Source of the DNA: Beroe forskalii
Taxonomy: Eukaryota; Ctenophora; Nuda; Beroida; Beroidae
Reading direction: 5' to 3'
Assembly: GCA_011033025.1 (NCBI GenBank)
Contig: WFMF01000003.1
Coordinates: 248,001 to 312,000 of the forward strand
Length of the DNA stretch: 64,000 nucleotides
Shown here: positions 54,261 through 64,000 of the stretch, piece by piece
Position numbering within the stretch: the first letter of the stretch is position 1
Layout of the letters: every line of letters begins with the position of its first letter
The notes under the pieces: generated by a model
What the model was told of the DNA's origin: nothing
Database searches by the model: none
What the model saw: only the letters and a program-made list of their open reading frames with translations
Translations under genes and position numbers: made by a program

Positions 54261-54491
54261 GCGGAATGGACTTTTCATCGCACGACATTTCACCCCGCGA
54301 CATTTCATCTCACGACACTTTTACTCACAACAGTTTATCTCGCAATATGTCAACTCTACGCAAAGGTTAGGCTTGTGTTATGGGTATGTGTTGGGGTTAC
54401 AGTTACGGTTAGGCCTTAGGGTTAGGGTTGGGGTCAAGACAGGGACATGAAGTGTCGTGAGTTGAATTGTCGTGAGTTGTAATGTACACCG
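54261..54491. mobile_element. MITE with telomere-like core, copy 3
   Basis: Arms of repeated CGACATTTCATCTCACGACA type, a centre of degenerate GGTTAGG repeats (54363-54433), then inverted arms (GACATGAAGTGTCGTGAGTT). Related to 18848-19057. Confidence 0.6.
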
Positions 54492-55286
54492 CACATCTCA
54501 TAATTACCTACAACGTTGGTGATATTGTGTTAGGTCCTCTAAGCTTGCGTTTAGGGAGCAAGTAATCTTTGATATCTTGCTTTGCCGATTTGTTTGCCCT
54601 GAAATGATTATGATTGGAGCATATCGCACAGAATATCATGATCAGGACTTACTGATTTGTTGATTTGTAATATAAGCCATGGCGATTGCATTAGACCTTG
54701 GACAGCTAGATTCCTTTATTAATTGACTTCTTAGCTAGATCCGGTGCCTTCGCTGATTAATAACATTCCTATAGAATTTAGGTAAGTTGGCGCAGTTTAT
54801 AAGCAGACCGAATTGCCTTCGAAATTATTACTTTCTAACGAGTGGATTGGTAAAAATACGCTGAAACGCACCTATCAGGTTCATTTGAGATGTTTTATGA
54901 TGAGGGCGCAGTCCGAGGATTAAAAACCCGCTGCCTAAGGTTCAGACCCGCAGCCCTAGTGTTAGATAGACATGATGTTCAATTTCCAGCCCTCCTAAAC
55001 GCCGGCCCTTATCATAAGAAATAGTTCTCGTACATTTTGAAATTCGCAAATTCACAGTGCACTGTGAATTGCAGTGCACTGGGTGCAGTGCACTGGGTGC
55101 ACTGGGTGCAGTGCTGAAACACTTCCATATAGTGGAATGTGCGGGTGGTAATATCTAAAAATTCTCTTTTCAAGATATTATCCTTGATCATCATACTTGG
55201 TCTACATTGTATAGCTAATGCAAAAACAATAAAATACATGAATGGATTTTTCGAGAAAATTGAGCCGTTCGCTGGTAATTCACTTC
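54492..55286. other. No gene; small GTGCACTG repeats
   Basis: No exon recognised. At 55052-55115 there is a cluster of GCAGTGCACTGGGTG repeats, palindromic in part. Confidence 0.4.
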
Positions 55287-56287
55287 GCAACCACATCGCA
55301 ACCACATCGCAACCATATCGCAACCACATCGCAACCACATCGCAACCACATCGCAACCACATCATAACCACATCGCGATCACATGGCAACCACATCGCAA
55401 CCACACGTAACCACATCGCAACCAGATGGCAACCACATTGCAACCACATTGCAACCCCATCGCAACCACATGGCAACCACATGGCAACCACATCGCAACC
55501 ACATGGCAACCCCATCGCAACCACACGTAACCACATGGCAGCCACATGGCAACCACATCGCAACCACATCGCAACCACATCGCAACCACATGGCCACCAC
55601 ATGGCAACCACATAGCAACCACATGGCAACCACATCGCAACCACATCGCAACCACATCACAACCACATCGCAACCACATCGCAACCACATCGCAACCACA
55701 TCGCAACCACATCGCAACCACATGGCAACCTCATCGCAACCACATGGCAACCACATCGCAACCACATGGCAACCACATGGCAACCACATCACAAACACAT
55801 GGCAACTTCATCGCAACCACACGTAACCACATCGTAACCACATGGCAACCACATGGCGACCACATTGCAACCACATGGCAACCACATCGCAAACACATGG
55901 CAACTTCATCGCAACCACACGTAACCACATCGCAACCACATGGCAACCACATGGCAACCACATGGCGACCTCATCGCAACCACATCGCAACCACATCGCA
56001 ACCACATCGCAACCACATCGCAACCACATCGCAACCACATGGCAACCACATCGCAACCACATCGCAACCACATCGCAACCACATGGCAACCACATCGCAA
56101 CCACATGGCAACCACATCGCAACCACATGGCAACCACACGTAACCACATCGCAACCACATGGCAACCTCATCGCAACCCCATCGCAACCCCATCGCAACC
56201 ACATCGCAACCACACGTAACCACATCGCAACCACACGTAACCATATCGCAACCACATCGCAACCACATCGCAACCACATGGCAACCA
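55287..56287 (+). repeat. 11-bp minisatellite, about 1 kb
   Basis: About 90 copies of CGCAACCACAT with TGGCAACCACAT and CGTAACCACA variants. Because 11 is not a multiple of three, every three units cycle the same reading; long frames on both strands are repeat artefacts. Confidence 0.9.
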
Positions 56288-56811
56288 TCCAACTTTGAAC
56301 TTATACCAACCTGCAGTAACCACGCGCTGCATGCGCTAGTAGTAGTACGTAAACGTTAACTATTACGTTAACTATCTTCAAACCGAGTAGAGCTTACATT
56401 AGTTTATTTACTCAAGTCTGTGCTCGACAGAGAACAACACAAGAAATAAGATTGCCGACCTCTCAACTTGCCTTTTTTACCTCTTACCAGCCCTTTAACC
56501 ATCCTGTTGATGAGCTACTTTAAACTGATGAGTTGATACAGCAGTGTAGACCTTGTGAAATACCTACTAAAATGATATAACAAGTTGTCAAGTTGAAGGT
56601 TCACAACAAACTTAAATGGATTGCGCGTTGGCGACTTAAACTAGTTTTACAAGCCTTACTATGTCACTTTTAGTCGAGACCTTGCAATATCCTGTTTACC
56701 TTTTATATTTATCCATGTTTTTCGTAATTGATACTTTGATATTCTAACTTAAATTTCAAGGCAATTTTTAATCGACTGTGAGCGGTTCATTTTACATTCT
56801 CTCTTTTAGTT

Positions 56812-57000
56812 AGTCTGGCAACTAGTTTCCTTGGCAACTAGTTTCCTTGGCAACTAGTTTCCTTGGCAACTAGTTTCCTTGGCAACTAGAGGACTAGTTT
56901 CCTTGGCAACCACCTTTGGGCAACCAGCTTCCTTGGCAACCACTGGGCTACAACCAGCTTCCCTACAACCAGCCCTTGGCGACTGCAGTTTCCTTGGCTA
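56812..57000 (+). repeat. 16-bp minisatellite
   Basis: Five near-perfect units of TTGGCAACTAGTTTCC followed by decaying units with CAACCAGCTTCC. Confidence 0.8.
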
Positions 57001-57229
57001 GTTTTAATTCCATTTGGGAAACTTGTTAAATATGCGAATTTCACATCCGTATTTTGTCTGGGGAGCAGCATAATAGCTGGAACTACCGAAGCAGACAGTA
57101 AAATATTAAGAATAAGGTCAGCGAGTATTCAGAATGCAGAGCATACGTTTTACTCCCTTTCTGAGCGGTTATATCATTTTATCTGTCTCGTAGGCTTGTG
57201 TATGAAAGGCGTAAAATTAAATCGTTACA

Positions 57230-57700
57230 ACCCGTTTAAAGTTTATAAACCCGCAACCCCATTTTCCTTTTCAACCGCTTTAAAAACCGCTTTTTACCCC
57301 ATTTAACCCCTCTTGTCCCCCAACACTTAAGGGGTTTTACAGCTCAAATCTTATTAAAGCATTTTCAACCTTGTAAAAACCCCTCTAAACTGTTCCCCCA
57401 ATTAAATGTTCATTCCACCCTTCCCCAACACGGGAAAATTGGGGGCCATTCCCCCTGTCACCCCCATTACAACCCCTTTGCTTTCCGTTTTGCGGTAGTA
57501 ATTTTACAAAAACGTTTTTCCTCAAAAAATTGCCCAAAACGAACATGTCACATTCATTTTGGGAAGCTGTTGGCATAGCATATAACTGAAATGAAAAAAA
57601 TCCACTATTTTTTAATCCACTCCCTTTAAATCCACTTTTCACCTTAGTTGCCCCTCCTGATTGGGTTTTAAAAAGAGGGGACCAAAAGGGCTTCTAAGAA
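57230..57700. other. Homopolymer-rich stretch, possibly low-quality sequence
   Basis: Excess of short runs of C, A, T and G (ACCCCATTTAACCCCTC type) compared with flanks, but milder than 37671-38050. It lies directly upstream of the receptor exon and may hide or distort its upstream sequence. Confidence 0.45.
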
Positions 57701-57717
57701 TATTGTCCCCCGTTCAG

Positions 57718-57860
57718 AACGGTTTCTAACGCGGTAATGTCGGTGCACCTATACTCACTGAAGATCAGTCGGCGCCGCAAGTCTAGAACTAGTTCTCTGC
57801 TGATCCAGATAGCAGCTGCTGACTTCCTCACTTGCCTCACTGTCGCGCCCGTAGTTGGAG
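57718..57860 (+). CDS. Rhodopsin-family GPCR exon (end of TM1 to TM2)
   Basis: A 143-bp exon between acceptor TTGTCCCCCGTTCAG| and donor GTTGGAG|GTAAGT. It encodes SNAVMSVHLYSLKISRRR then KSRTSSLLIQIAAADFLTCL and TVAPVVG. The asparagine near the start fits N1.50 of TM1, the RRRKSR run fits the first intracellular loop, and LIQIAAADFL fits the L-x-x-x-A-x-x-D motif of TM2 with the sodium-site aspartate D2.50. The receptor would be a seven-helix plasma-membrane protein; ligand unknown. Upstream and downstream exons were not found: the upstream side is poor sequence, and the next exons are not evident in 57.86-58.4 kb. Confidence 0.6.
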
Positions 57861-58406
57861 GTAAGTGCTCATTCTTTGCTGAGTAACTAATCAGTATTAG
57901 TTTTAAACCCCTCTGCAATCAGCTATATTGCGTATTGTAATATTTTGCTTTATTTTATAAATCGCATTGGTTTGCCCAATCAGTTAATCAGTGCTCTAGA
58001 CCAATGTGATACTTCATGGTGATTGATTGAGCCTAGAGTGCTGTAGGTTACGCAATACGCTTGCAATACGCGGCGTTGCCAATGACTCTAATTCAATCGC
58101 TCTCTCTGAAATCGGCTTAAAACATATTTTTTTGAATTCTTATCCTTACAATTAATAATCAATGATTCTTCGATTTATTAATTCCTAGGTGTGTGAACAA
58201 TATTAGACTGTGGATAATGCTAACTTTATGGATGTTACAAAAAATCTTGTTAGCACAAAACCAGACCATTTAACACGTCTTCTTGAGTTCTAATTTCATC
58301 TAGACGGAGATATGAGGTGTTGACAGAATTAATAAAATGTGGATAAATGGTTAAGTAATGTCTCAAAATTTTATTGGCGAAAATGGTTTAATTTCGTTGG
58401 GGGTGT
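57861..58406. other. No further exon recognised
   Basis: An imperfect inverted repeat about 57955-58035 (TTGGTTTGCCCAATCAGTTA region with TCTAGACCAATGTG) is the only structure noted. If the GPCR exon is real, this is intron. Confidence 0.35.
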
Positions 58407-58733
58407 TTAGCGGAAATTTAAGGAGTAAAAGGTAATGGAGTAATAAAACAAATTGCATTGATTGCTGCCTGGAGCTAAAGCAGAAGTCACATTTTGAGTC
58501 ACAATTTCATTTGAATCACGATTAATTATGGAATATTCACACGAAGCATTAAATTTATAATCAGAGTACTTTTCAAAGTCTGTGTTTTGCGTGAAACCGA
58601 ATTGAAATCCTGACTGATCCAGGTAAATGTAACTTGTGTTAGACTGTAATCCGCAGAAATCCAAAAAGAGTGGGTTATTGTCTATAAACTGTTCATTTAA
58701 AGAGTTCAATACAATTAAAAGTTGAATCATCAT
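58407..58733 (-). CDS. Possible terminal exon, unknown protein
   Basis: A 108-codon frame ending in a stop at 58407. It could start at the ATG (MMIQLLIVLNS, weakly signal-peptide-like) or be spliced in at ATGAACAG|TTT (58688). The body (FLDFCGLQSNTSYIYLDQSG … CEYSIINRDSN…SNQCNLFYY) has three spaced cysteines and several N-x-S/T sites (NTS, NAS, NVT), looking like an extracellular domain. No family recognised. Confidence 0.35.
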   Translation of the reverse strand: MMIQLLIVLNSLNEQFIDNNPLFLDFCGLQSNTSYIYLDQSGFQFGFTQNTDFEKYSDYKFNASCEYSIINRDSNEIVTQNVTSALAPGSNQCNLFYYSITFYSLNFR

Positions 58734-58784
58734 GGTTCATTCCCTAAGATTGTTTTGGTCTCATTTAAATAGTATTTGCACTCA

Positions 58785-59359
58785 CATGTCCCTCCTTTTT
58801 CTGTTTTTTGTTGCATGGCTCTTTCATTTTATCCATTTTTGTCGCCAGTCGCTTAAAGTTCATTGGTTTTATATGAATATCCGGAGCAGCCTGTATTTTC
58901 TCGTCACACTCAGGGGTTAAATAATGACTGTAATAAATGAATGTACCTAGGGGAACTCTGGGTAAGAAAATCCTTACCAAATGTTTTAAGTACCTTTTGA
59001 CCCGCCTCATCATACATTTCATGATCAGGAAACAATTTAACATAATGCTAACGAGTGTTGACATTTTGGACAGAGACTCTTTCACCAAAGGTGAACATAT
59101 TAATTTCTCTAAAGCCCGGACTGATGATGAGTGAGAAGAGGTGAGTTTTATCTTTGCAACCAGGGCAGCACTCCATGGCATACTTGAGGGTCTCACTCAC
59201 AAATACAAACACAAGATAACCGAGCCAGTTATCGTGGTTATTCACACCACATTTATTCTTTGGTGAGATTTTGTTAATGCTTTTCTTGGGTTTACAACTA
59301 GGTTTAGGATTACTCTCAGCCGGCCCTTCAGTGATCCAATTTAACCCATTAGTGCCCAA
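58785..59359 (-). pseudogene. Coding-like remnant, unknown protein
   Basis: From 59359 the minus strand reads CKPKKSINKISPKNKCGVNN, then HDNWLGYLVFVFVSETLKYA and MECCPGCKDKTHLFSLI, up to a stop at 59048. The same frame stays protein-like beyond that stop (VKLFPDHEMYDEAGQKVLKT). A second frame ends KRLATKMDKMKEPCNKKQKK next to a donor-like GGACAT|GTGAGT. It may be a broken gene whose last exon is 58407-58688, or a set of small exons. Composition is cysteine-rich and lysine-rich; function unknown. Confidence 0.3.
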
Positions 59360-59476
59360 GGAAAAACTGGCAGAGTATTTTATATAACATGTTTATTTTC
59401 CGAACCACAGTGGGCCACAATGACTAAGTTTAAAATCGCAATACTGGTACTTCAGTAGTTTTCGAGTTATGAACCT

Positions 59477-59492
59477 GTTGCTTTCGGGCAAC
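59477..59492. repeat. GTTGC/GCAAC hairpin, unit 1
   Basis: GTTGC-TTTCG-GGCAAC followed by ACTGGG. Three similar hairpins lie at 63353, 63493 and 63646, that is, in the same array once the 3.7 kb insertion is removed. Confidence 0.5.
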
Positions 59493-60184
59493 ACTGGGCT
59501 GTTGCCTTGGCTATATACTGGGTGAACTGCAGTTCATATGAAGTCGCCGCGCACTTCATATGAATTCATATGAATTCATATGAGTTCATATGAATGCGTT
59601 TACCAGTTCAATAAATTTTTATATGAATGAACTTCATATGAACTTTCACATGAATTCATATGAACTTCATATGAACTCCACCAAGTTCATATGAACTTCA
59701 TATGAATTCATGCGAATTCATTAAACACGGATGAACTAGTTCACCAAAATTTAGTGAACTGAGATGCATATGAATTCATATGAATAAATTCAGTTCATTC
59801 AATTTAGTGAACTGCGTTGAACTGGAGTTCACCTGAATTCATTGAACTGCGTTGAACTACGTTGAACTGCGTTGAACTGCGTTGAACTGCGTTGAACTGC
59901 GTTGAACTGCGTTGAACTGGAGTTCACCTGAGTTCATTTGAGTTCACCTGAGTTCATGTCACTCAATGGGAATAACATATGTTATTTTGGAAAAACTTAG
60001 CTTTGCAACAGAATAGACCTAAACGACTGTATGTAACTGTTAGTGTTACCCTACCCTCCACTGTGAGCACTTATTTTACGCAACACGTCCTTCCAAATTT
60101 CCAATTCCATTAGCTCATTAGGAATGAGAAAATAATAATGTAGATAGAAATGTTATCTGACAGCGGAGGTAGTCAATGACTTGA

Positions 60185-62175
60185 CTCAATGACTGGACTT
60201 CATGACTTGACTCGACTCGACGACTCGACTCGACTCGATGACGCGACTCGATGACTCGACTTGACGACTCGTCACTCGACTCGACTCGACGACTCGACGA
60301 CTCGACTCGACTCGACTCGACTCGACTCGACTCGACGACTCGACTCGACTCGACGACTCGACTCGACGACTCGACTCGACTCGACTCGACTCGACGACTC
60401 GACTCGACGACTCGACTCGACGACTCGACTCGACGACTCGACTCGACGACTCGACTCGACGACTCGACTCGACGACTCGACTCGACGACTCGACTCGACG
60501 ACTCGACTCGACGACTCGACTCGACGACTCGACTCGACGACTCGACTCGACGACTCGACTCGACGACTCGACTCCACGACTCGACTCGACGACTCGACTC
60601 GACGACTCGACTCGACGACTCGACGACTCGACTCGACGACTCGACTCGACGACTCGACTCGACGACTCGACTCGACGACTCGACTCGACGACTCGACTCG
60701 ACGACTCGACTCGACGACTCGACTCGACGACTCGACTCGACGACTCGACTCGACGACTCGACTCGACGACTCGACTCGACGACTCGACTCGACGACTCGA
60801 CTCGACGACTCGACTCGACGACTCGACTCGACGACTCGACTCGACGACTCGACTCGACGACTCGACTCGACGACTCGACTCGACGACTCGACTCGACGAC
60901 TCGACTCGACGACTCGACTCGACGACTCGACTCGACGACTCGACTCGACGACTCGACTCGACGACTCGACTCGACGACTCGACTCGACGACTCGACTCGA
61001 CTCGCCGACTCGACTCGTCGACTCGACTCGTCGACTCGACTCGTCGACTCGTCGACTCGACGACTCGACTCGACGACTCGACTCGACGACTCGACTCGAC
61101 GACTCGACTCGACGACGCGACTCGACTCGACGACTCGACTCGACGACTCGACTCGACGACTCGACTCGACGACTCGACTCGACGACTCGACGACTCGACT
61201 CGACTCGACGACTCGACGACTCGACTCGAATCGACTCGACTCGACGACTCGACGACTCGACGACTCGACGACTCGACGACTCGACGACTCGACTTGACGA
61301 CTCGACTCGACGACTCGACTTGACGACTCGACTCGACGACTCGACGACTCGACTCAACGACTCGACGACTCGACGACTCGACTTGACGACTCGACGACTC
61401 GACTCGACGACTCGTCGAGTCGAGTCGTCGAGTCGAGTCGTCGAGTCGAGTCGTCGATTCGAGTCGTCGAGTCGAGTCGTCGAGTCGAGTCGTCGAGTCG
61501 AGTCGTCGAGTTGAGTCGTCGAGTCATCGAGTCGTCGAGTTGAGTCGTCGAGTCATCGAGTCGTCGAGTCGTCGAGTCGTCGAGTCGTCGAGTCGTCGAG
61601 TCGAGTCGTCGAGTCGAGTCGTCGAGTCGAGTCGTCGAGTCGAGTCGTCGAGTCGAGTCGTCGAGTCGAGTCGTCGAGTCGTCGAGTCGAGTCGAGTCGA
61701 GTCGTCGAGTCGAGTCGTCGAGTCGAGTCGTCGAGTCGTCGAGTCGTCGAGTCGTCGAGTCGTCGAGTTCAGTCATCGAGTCGAGTCGAGCCGTCGAGTC
61801 GTCGAGTCGTCGAGTCGTCGAGTCGTCGAGTCGTCGAGTCGAGTCGTCGAGTCGAGTCGTCGAGTCGAGTCGAGTCGTCGAGTCGAGTCGTCGAGTCGTC
61901 GAGTCGTCGAGTCGAGTCGTTGAGTCGAGTCGTTGAGTCGAGTCGTTGAGTCGAGTCGTCGAGTCGTCGAGTCGTCGAGTCGTCGAGTCGTCGAGTCGAG
62001 TCGTCGAAGCGAGTCATCGAGTCGAGTCGAGTCGTCGAGTCGAGTCGTCGAGTCGAGTCGTTGAGTCGAGTCGTTGAGACGAGTCGTCGAGTCGAGTCGT
62101 TGAGACAAGTCAGAGAGTCGTCAAATCAAGTCGTCAAGTTGAGGCATCGAGTCGATTTGAGTCGTCGAGTCACTG
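60185..62175. repeat. GACTCGACTC satellite in head-to-head arms
   Basis: From about 60185 to 61411 the strand is CTCGACGACTCGA (13-bp and 5/8-bp units). At about 61411 it flips to the complementary GTCGAGTCGAGTC, running to 62175. The two arms can pair to form a hairpin of over 700 bp. Long frames here are artefacts (STRRLD, SSRVVE repeats). Confidence 0.9.
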
Positions 62176-62449
62176 AGTGGTCGTAGAGTGACTAGAGTTA
62201 ATTCATGACGTAAGTGAAATTTTTTAGTTGTCACGTGACTGTACACTTAACAAGAGTACGAAAAATCGTTTATGGAAGAGCTCAAGACTTGAGTCTGATT
62301 TAACTATTTGATTTTGGAAGCCCCTTTAGTGAAATGGATCAAGATGCAGCTAATTTGGTGAAGTTTAACAGCCTCTTTAAAATTGAAAAAAGCCTTTCAA
62401 TAGGTGACGTCACTCAGCAGTCAACCGGAATGAGAGACTTATCGGGCAT

Positions 62450-62730
62450 AGATCAGAGCAGCAACGCCAAGAAGGCCCCATGGTAGCGCCAGTGCGCCAC
62501 ATCGACGCCAGGGCAGTGCCATGGTGTAAGCCACGAGGACGCCACGACGAAGCCATGAAGACGCCATGGCTTCACAGTGGCACTGCCATGACTGCCATGA
62601 TGTCACCGTGGCGCCCTTGTGGCTTCATCGTTGCCCAGTAGTGGCGTCCTCGTGGCTTCACCATGGCACTGCCCTGGCGTCACCGCGGCACTGCGGTGCC
62701 GCACTGCCGCTCTTGTGGCGTCGCTGATCC
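62450..62730. repeat. GCCACG/TGGCG repeat cluster
   Basis: Repeated GCCATGG, CACTGCCATG and GACGCCA motifs in both orientations, giving a local GC-rich inverted repeat inside the palindromic element's right half. No counterpart in the left half, so it may be a secondary insertion. Confidence 0.5.
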
Positions 62731-63352
62731 ATGTTTTGATCCATCCCCGAAATATCTGTTAAGTTATCATTTTGACCTTCTAGATGAACTTCGAGATGAA
62801 TTCGTTGAACTCCGTTGAACTCCGTTGAACTGCGTTGAACTCCGTTGAACTGCGTTGAACTCCGTTGAACTGGAGTCCGCGAGATGAACTTCCTAGTTCA
62901 TATGAATTCAAGGCGAACTGGAATGCATATGAGTTCATATGAGTTCATATGCATCTCAGTTCACTAAATTTTGGTGAACTAGTTCATCCGTGTTTAATGA
63001 ATTCATATGAGTTCATATGAAGTTCATATGAACTTGGTGGAGTTCATATGAAGTTCATATGAATTCATATGAAGTTCATATGAAGTTCATTCATATAAAA
63101 ATTTATTGAACTGGTAAACGCATTCAAATGAACTCATATGAATTCATATGAATTCATATGAAGTGCGCGGCGACTTCATATGAACTGCAGTTCACCCAGT
63201 ATATAGCCGTTGCCTTGGGGAAACATTACTTTATCTCTCAATATTTGGCATCTAAAAGTGAATTTATGGTTTATTCTACTGTGCAAGTAGCCACAGATGG
63301 AAATGGAAATCATATGCAATACTCACGGGAACCCAAAGCCTCAAAACGTACT

Positions 63353-63661
63353 GTTGCCCACAGGCAACACTGGGGAGAATGACATTTAACTATTTATTTC
63401 ACGTTCTTGGACATTCATATCACGTGTGGACGGAAACAATATGCCTTTAAACATAAATAATCATTAAATATGGAATGATTTCCATAAATGCTGTTGCTTT
63501 TAGGCAACACTATGCCTGGATTTTACATAGCATCATGCGACATTATTTTTCAACTACCAACTACGAGAATGGTTATTTTCCTGCCTTATTTGGTGTGTTA
63601 GATGTCTATAGATGTGAAGTTTGGCATAAAATTTCAAAGATTATTGTTGCTTCTAGGCAAC
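63353..63661. repeat. GTTGC/GCAAC hairpins, units 2-4
   Basis: Hairpins at 63353-63368 (loop CCACA), 63493-63508 (TTTTA) and 63646-63661 (TTCTA), each followed by ACACT or ACACC. The stem is kept while loop and flanks differ, and spacing is about 140-150 bp. Confidence 0.5.
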
Positions 63662-64000
63662 ACCAGGATTCAACATGATCAATTTTGCTCCAAAACACAT
63701 TTCTATAAAACTGCATGTCGGTATTTTATGCATTGGCAGGACCTTCTTTGCACTGAATCCTGGCTGTAGATTGAAAAGACAGATAATCTTCATGGATGAG
63801 GCCATTGGGGTCTATTAGAAAACTGGATCGTAATATTATATTATTCAAATGGACTTTAGTTAACATAGAATTATGTCCCTTACTGCATGAGTTACTGGAT
63901 ACGCCACATTTGTGCCAGGACGCCATGTCTTGACCGTTACCCCATTGAGGCGCACTCTATTTACATAACTCAGAGCTTGCAAAATGGCTATGACTGACCT
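63662..64000. other. No gene firmly recognised
   Basis: On the minus strand 63926-63726 a short frame reads MASWHKCGVSSNSCSKGH and later IDPNGLIHEDYLSFQS; it may be part of an exon but there is too little to judge. Confidence 0.3.

Larger units (their letters stand above)
59509..63208. mobile_element. 3.7 kb palindromic transposon with 8-bp TSD
   Basis: Flanked by exact GTTGCCTT (59501-59508 and 63209-63216). The ends are inverted: GGCTATATACTGGGTGAACT at left, and the complement at right. The inverted arms extend for about 450 bp through TATGAATTCATATGAA-type repeats and GTTGAACTGC units, and the centre is a further inverted GACTC satellite. The 8-bp duplication fits hAT-like transposition. 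No transposase is encoded. Confidence 0.8.

Noticed and set aside
55139-56298. Long overlapping frames on both strands (HRNHIATTSQP, VAMWLRCGCD)
   Set aside because: They are translations of the 11-bp CGCAACCACAT minisatellite; no codon structure beyond the repeat.
60251-62108. Frames of 348-417 codons rich in STRRLD or SSRVVE
   Set aside because: Generated by the GACTC satellite on both strands; no real protein.

Overview
The window looks like animal (metazoan) nuclear DNA. Genes are split by GT-AG introns, there is a Shaker-type potassium channel and a rhodopsin-type receptor exon, and much of the rest is DNA transposons, Helitrons, MITEs and minisatellites. No bacterial operons, ribosome-binding sites or CRISPR arrays are seen. 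Intron sizes and AT-richness would suit a non-bilaterian invertebrate such as a cnidarian or ctenophore, but the species cannot be fixed from sequence alone.

Layout. 1-2 kb: no gene recognised. 2.4-3.1 kb: a Helitron-like repeat. 3.4-7.1 kb (minus): three exons of a voltage-gated K+ channel with T1, S1-S6 and the TVGYGD filter; the largest exon has a one-base frameshift. 10.9-16.7 kb (plus): a chain of short, mostly phase-compatible exons for a charged, coiled-coil-like protein of unknown family. 16.99-26.46 kb and 32.0-39.9 kb: two regions each bounded by about 1.3-1.5 kb inverted repeats rich in GCATGC, enclosing different interiors; the first holds a 556-codon ORF of unknown function. Between them lie a decayed 2.6 kb hAT transposon with an 8-bp target duplication, itself carrying a nested MITE, and a 27-bp minisatellite.

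40.4-51.4 kb (plus): four tandem paralogues of a SAM-like/von Willebrand A gene. Only the last copy (49631-51445) keeps a C-terminal ubiquitin-conjugating (E2) domain. The first three have lost it at the site of a GGCCGGTT-rich MITE. The third is a pseudogene. Two further MITEs are inserted in single copies, and the paralogues preserve the empty sites. This vWA-E2 fusion and its decay is the most interesting protein system here.

51.4-57 kb: several minisatellites (20, 48, 11 and 16 bp units) and telomere-like-repeat MITEs. 57.72-57.86 kb: one exon of a rhodopsin-family GPCR (TM1 end to TM2). 58.4-59.4 kb (minus): weak candidate exons. 59.5-63.2 kb: a 3.7 kb almost wholly palindromic element, with GACTC satellite arms and a perfect 8-bp target duplication, inserted in a region with recurrent GTTGC/GCAAC hairpins. 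Two stretches (37.67-38.05 kb and perhaps 57.23-57.70 kb) look like low-quality sequence rather than biology.
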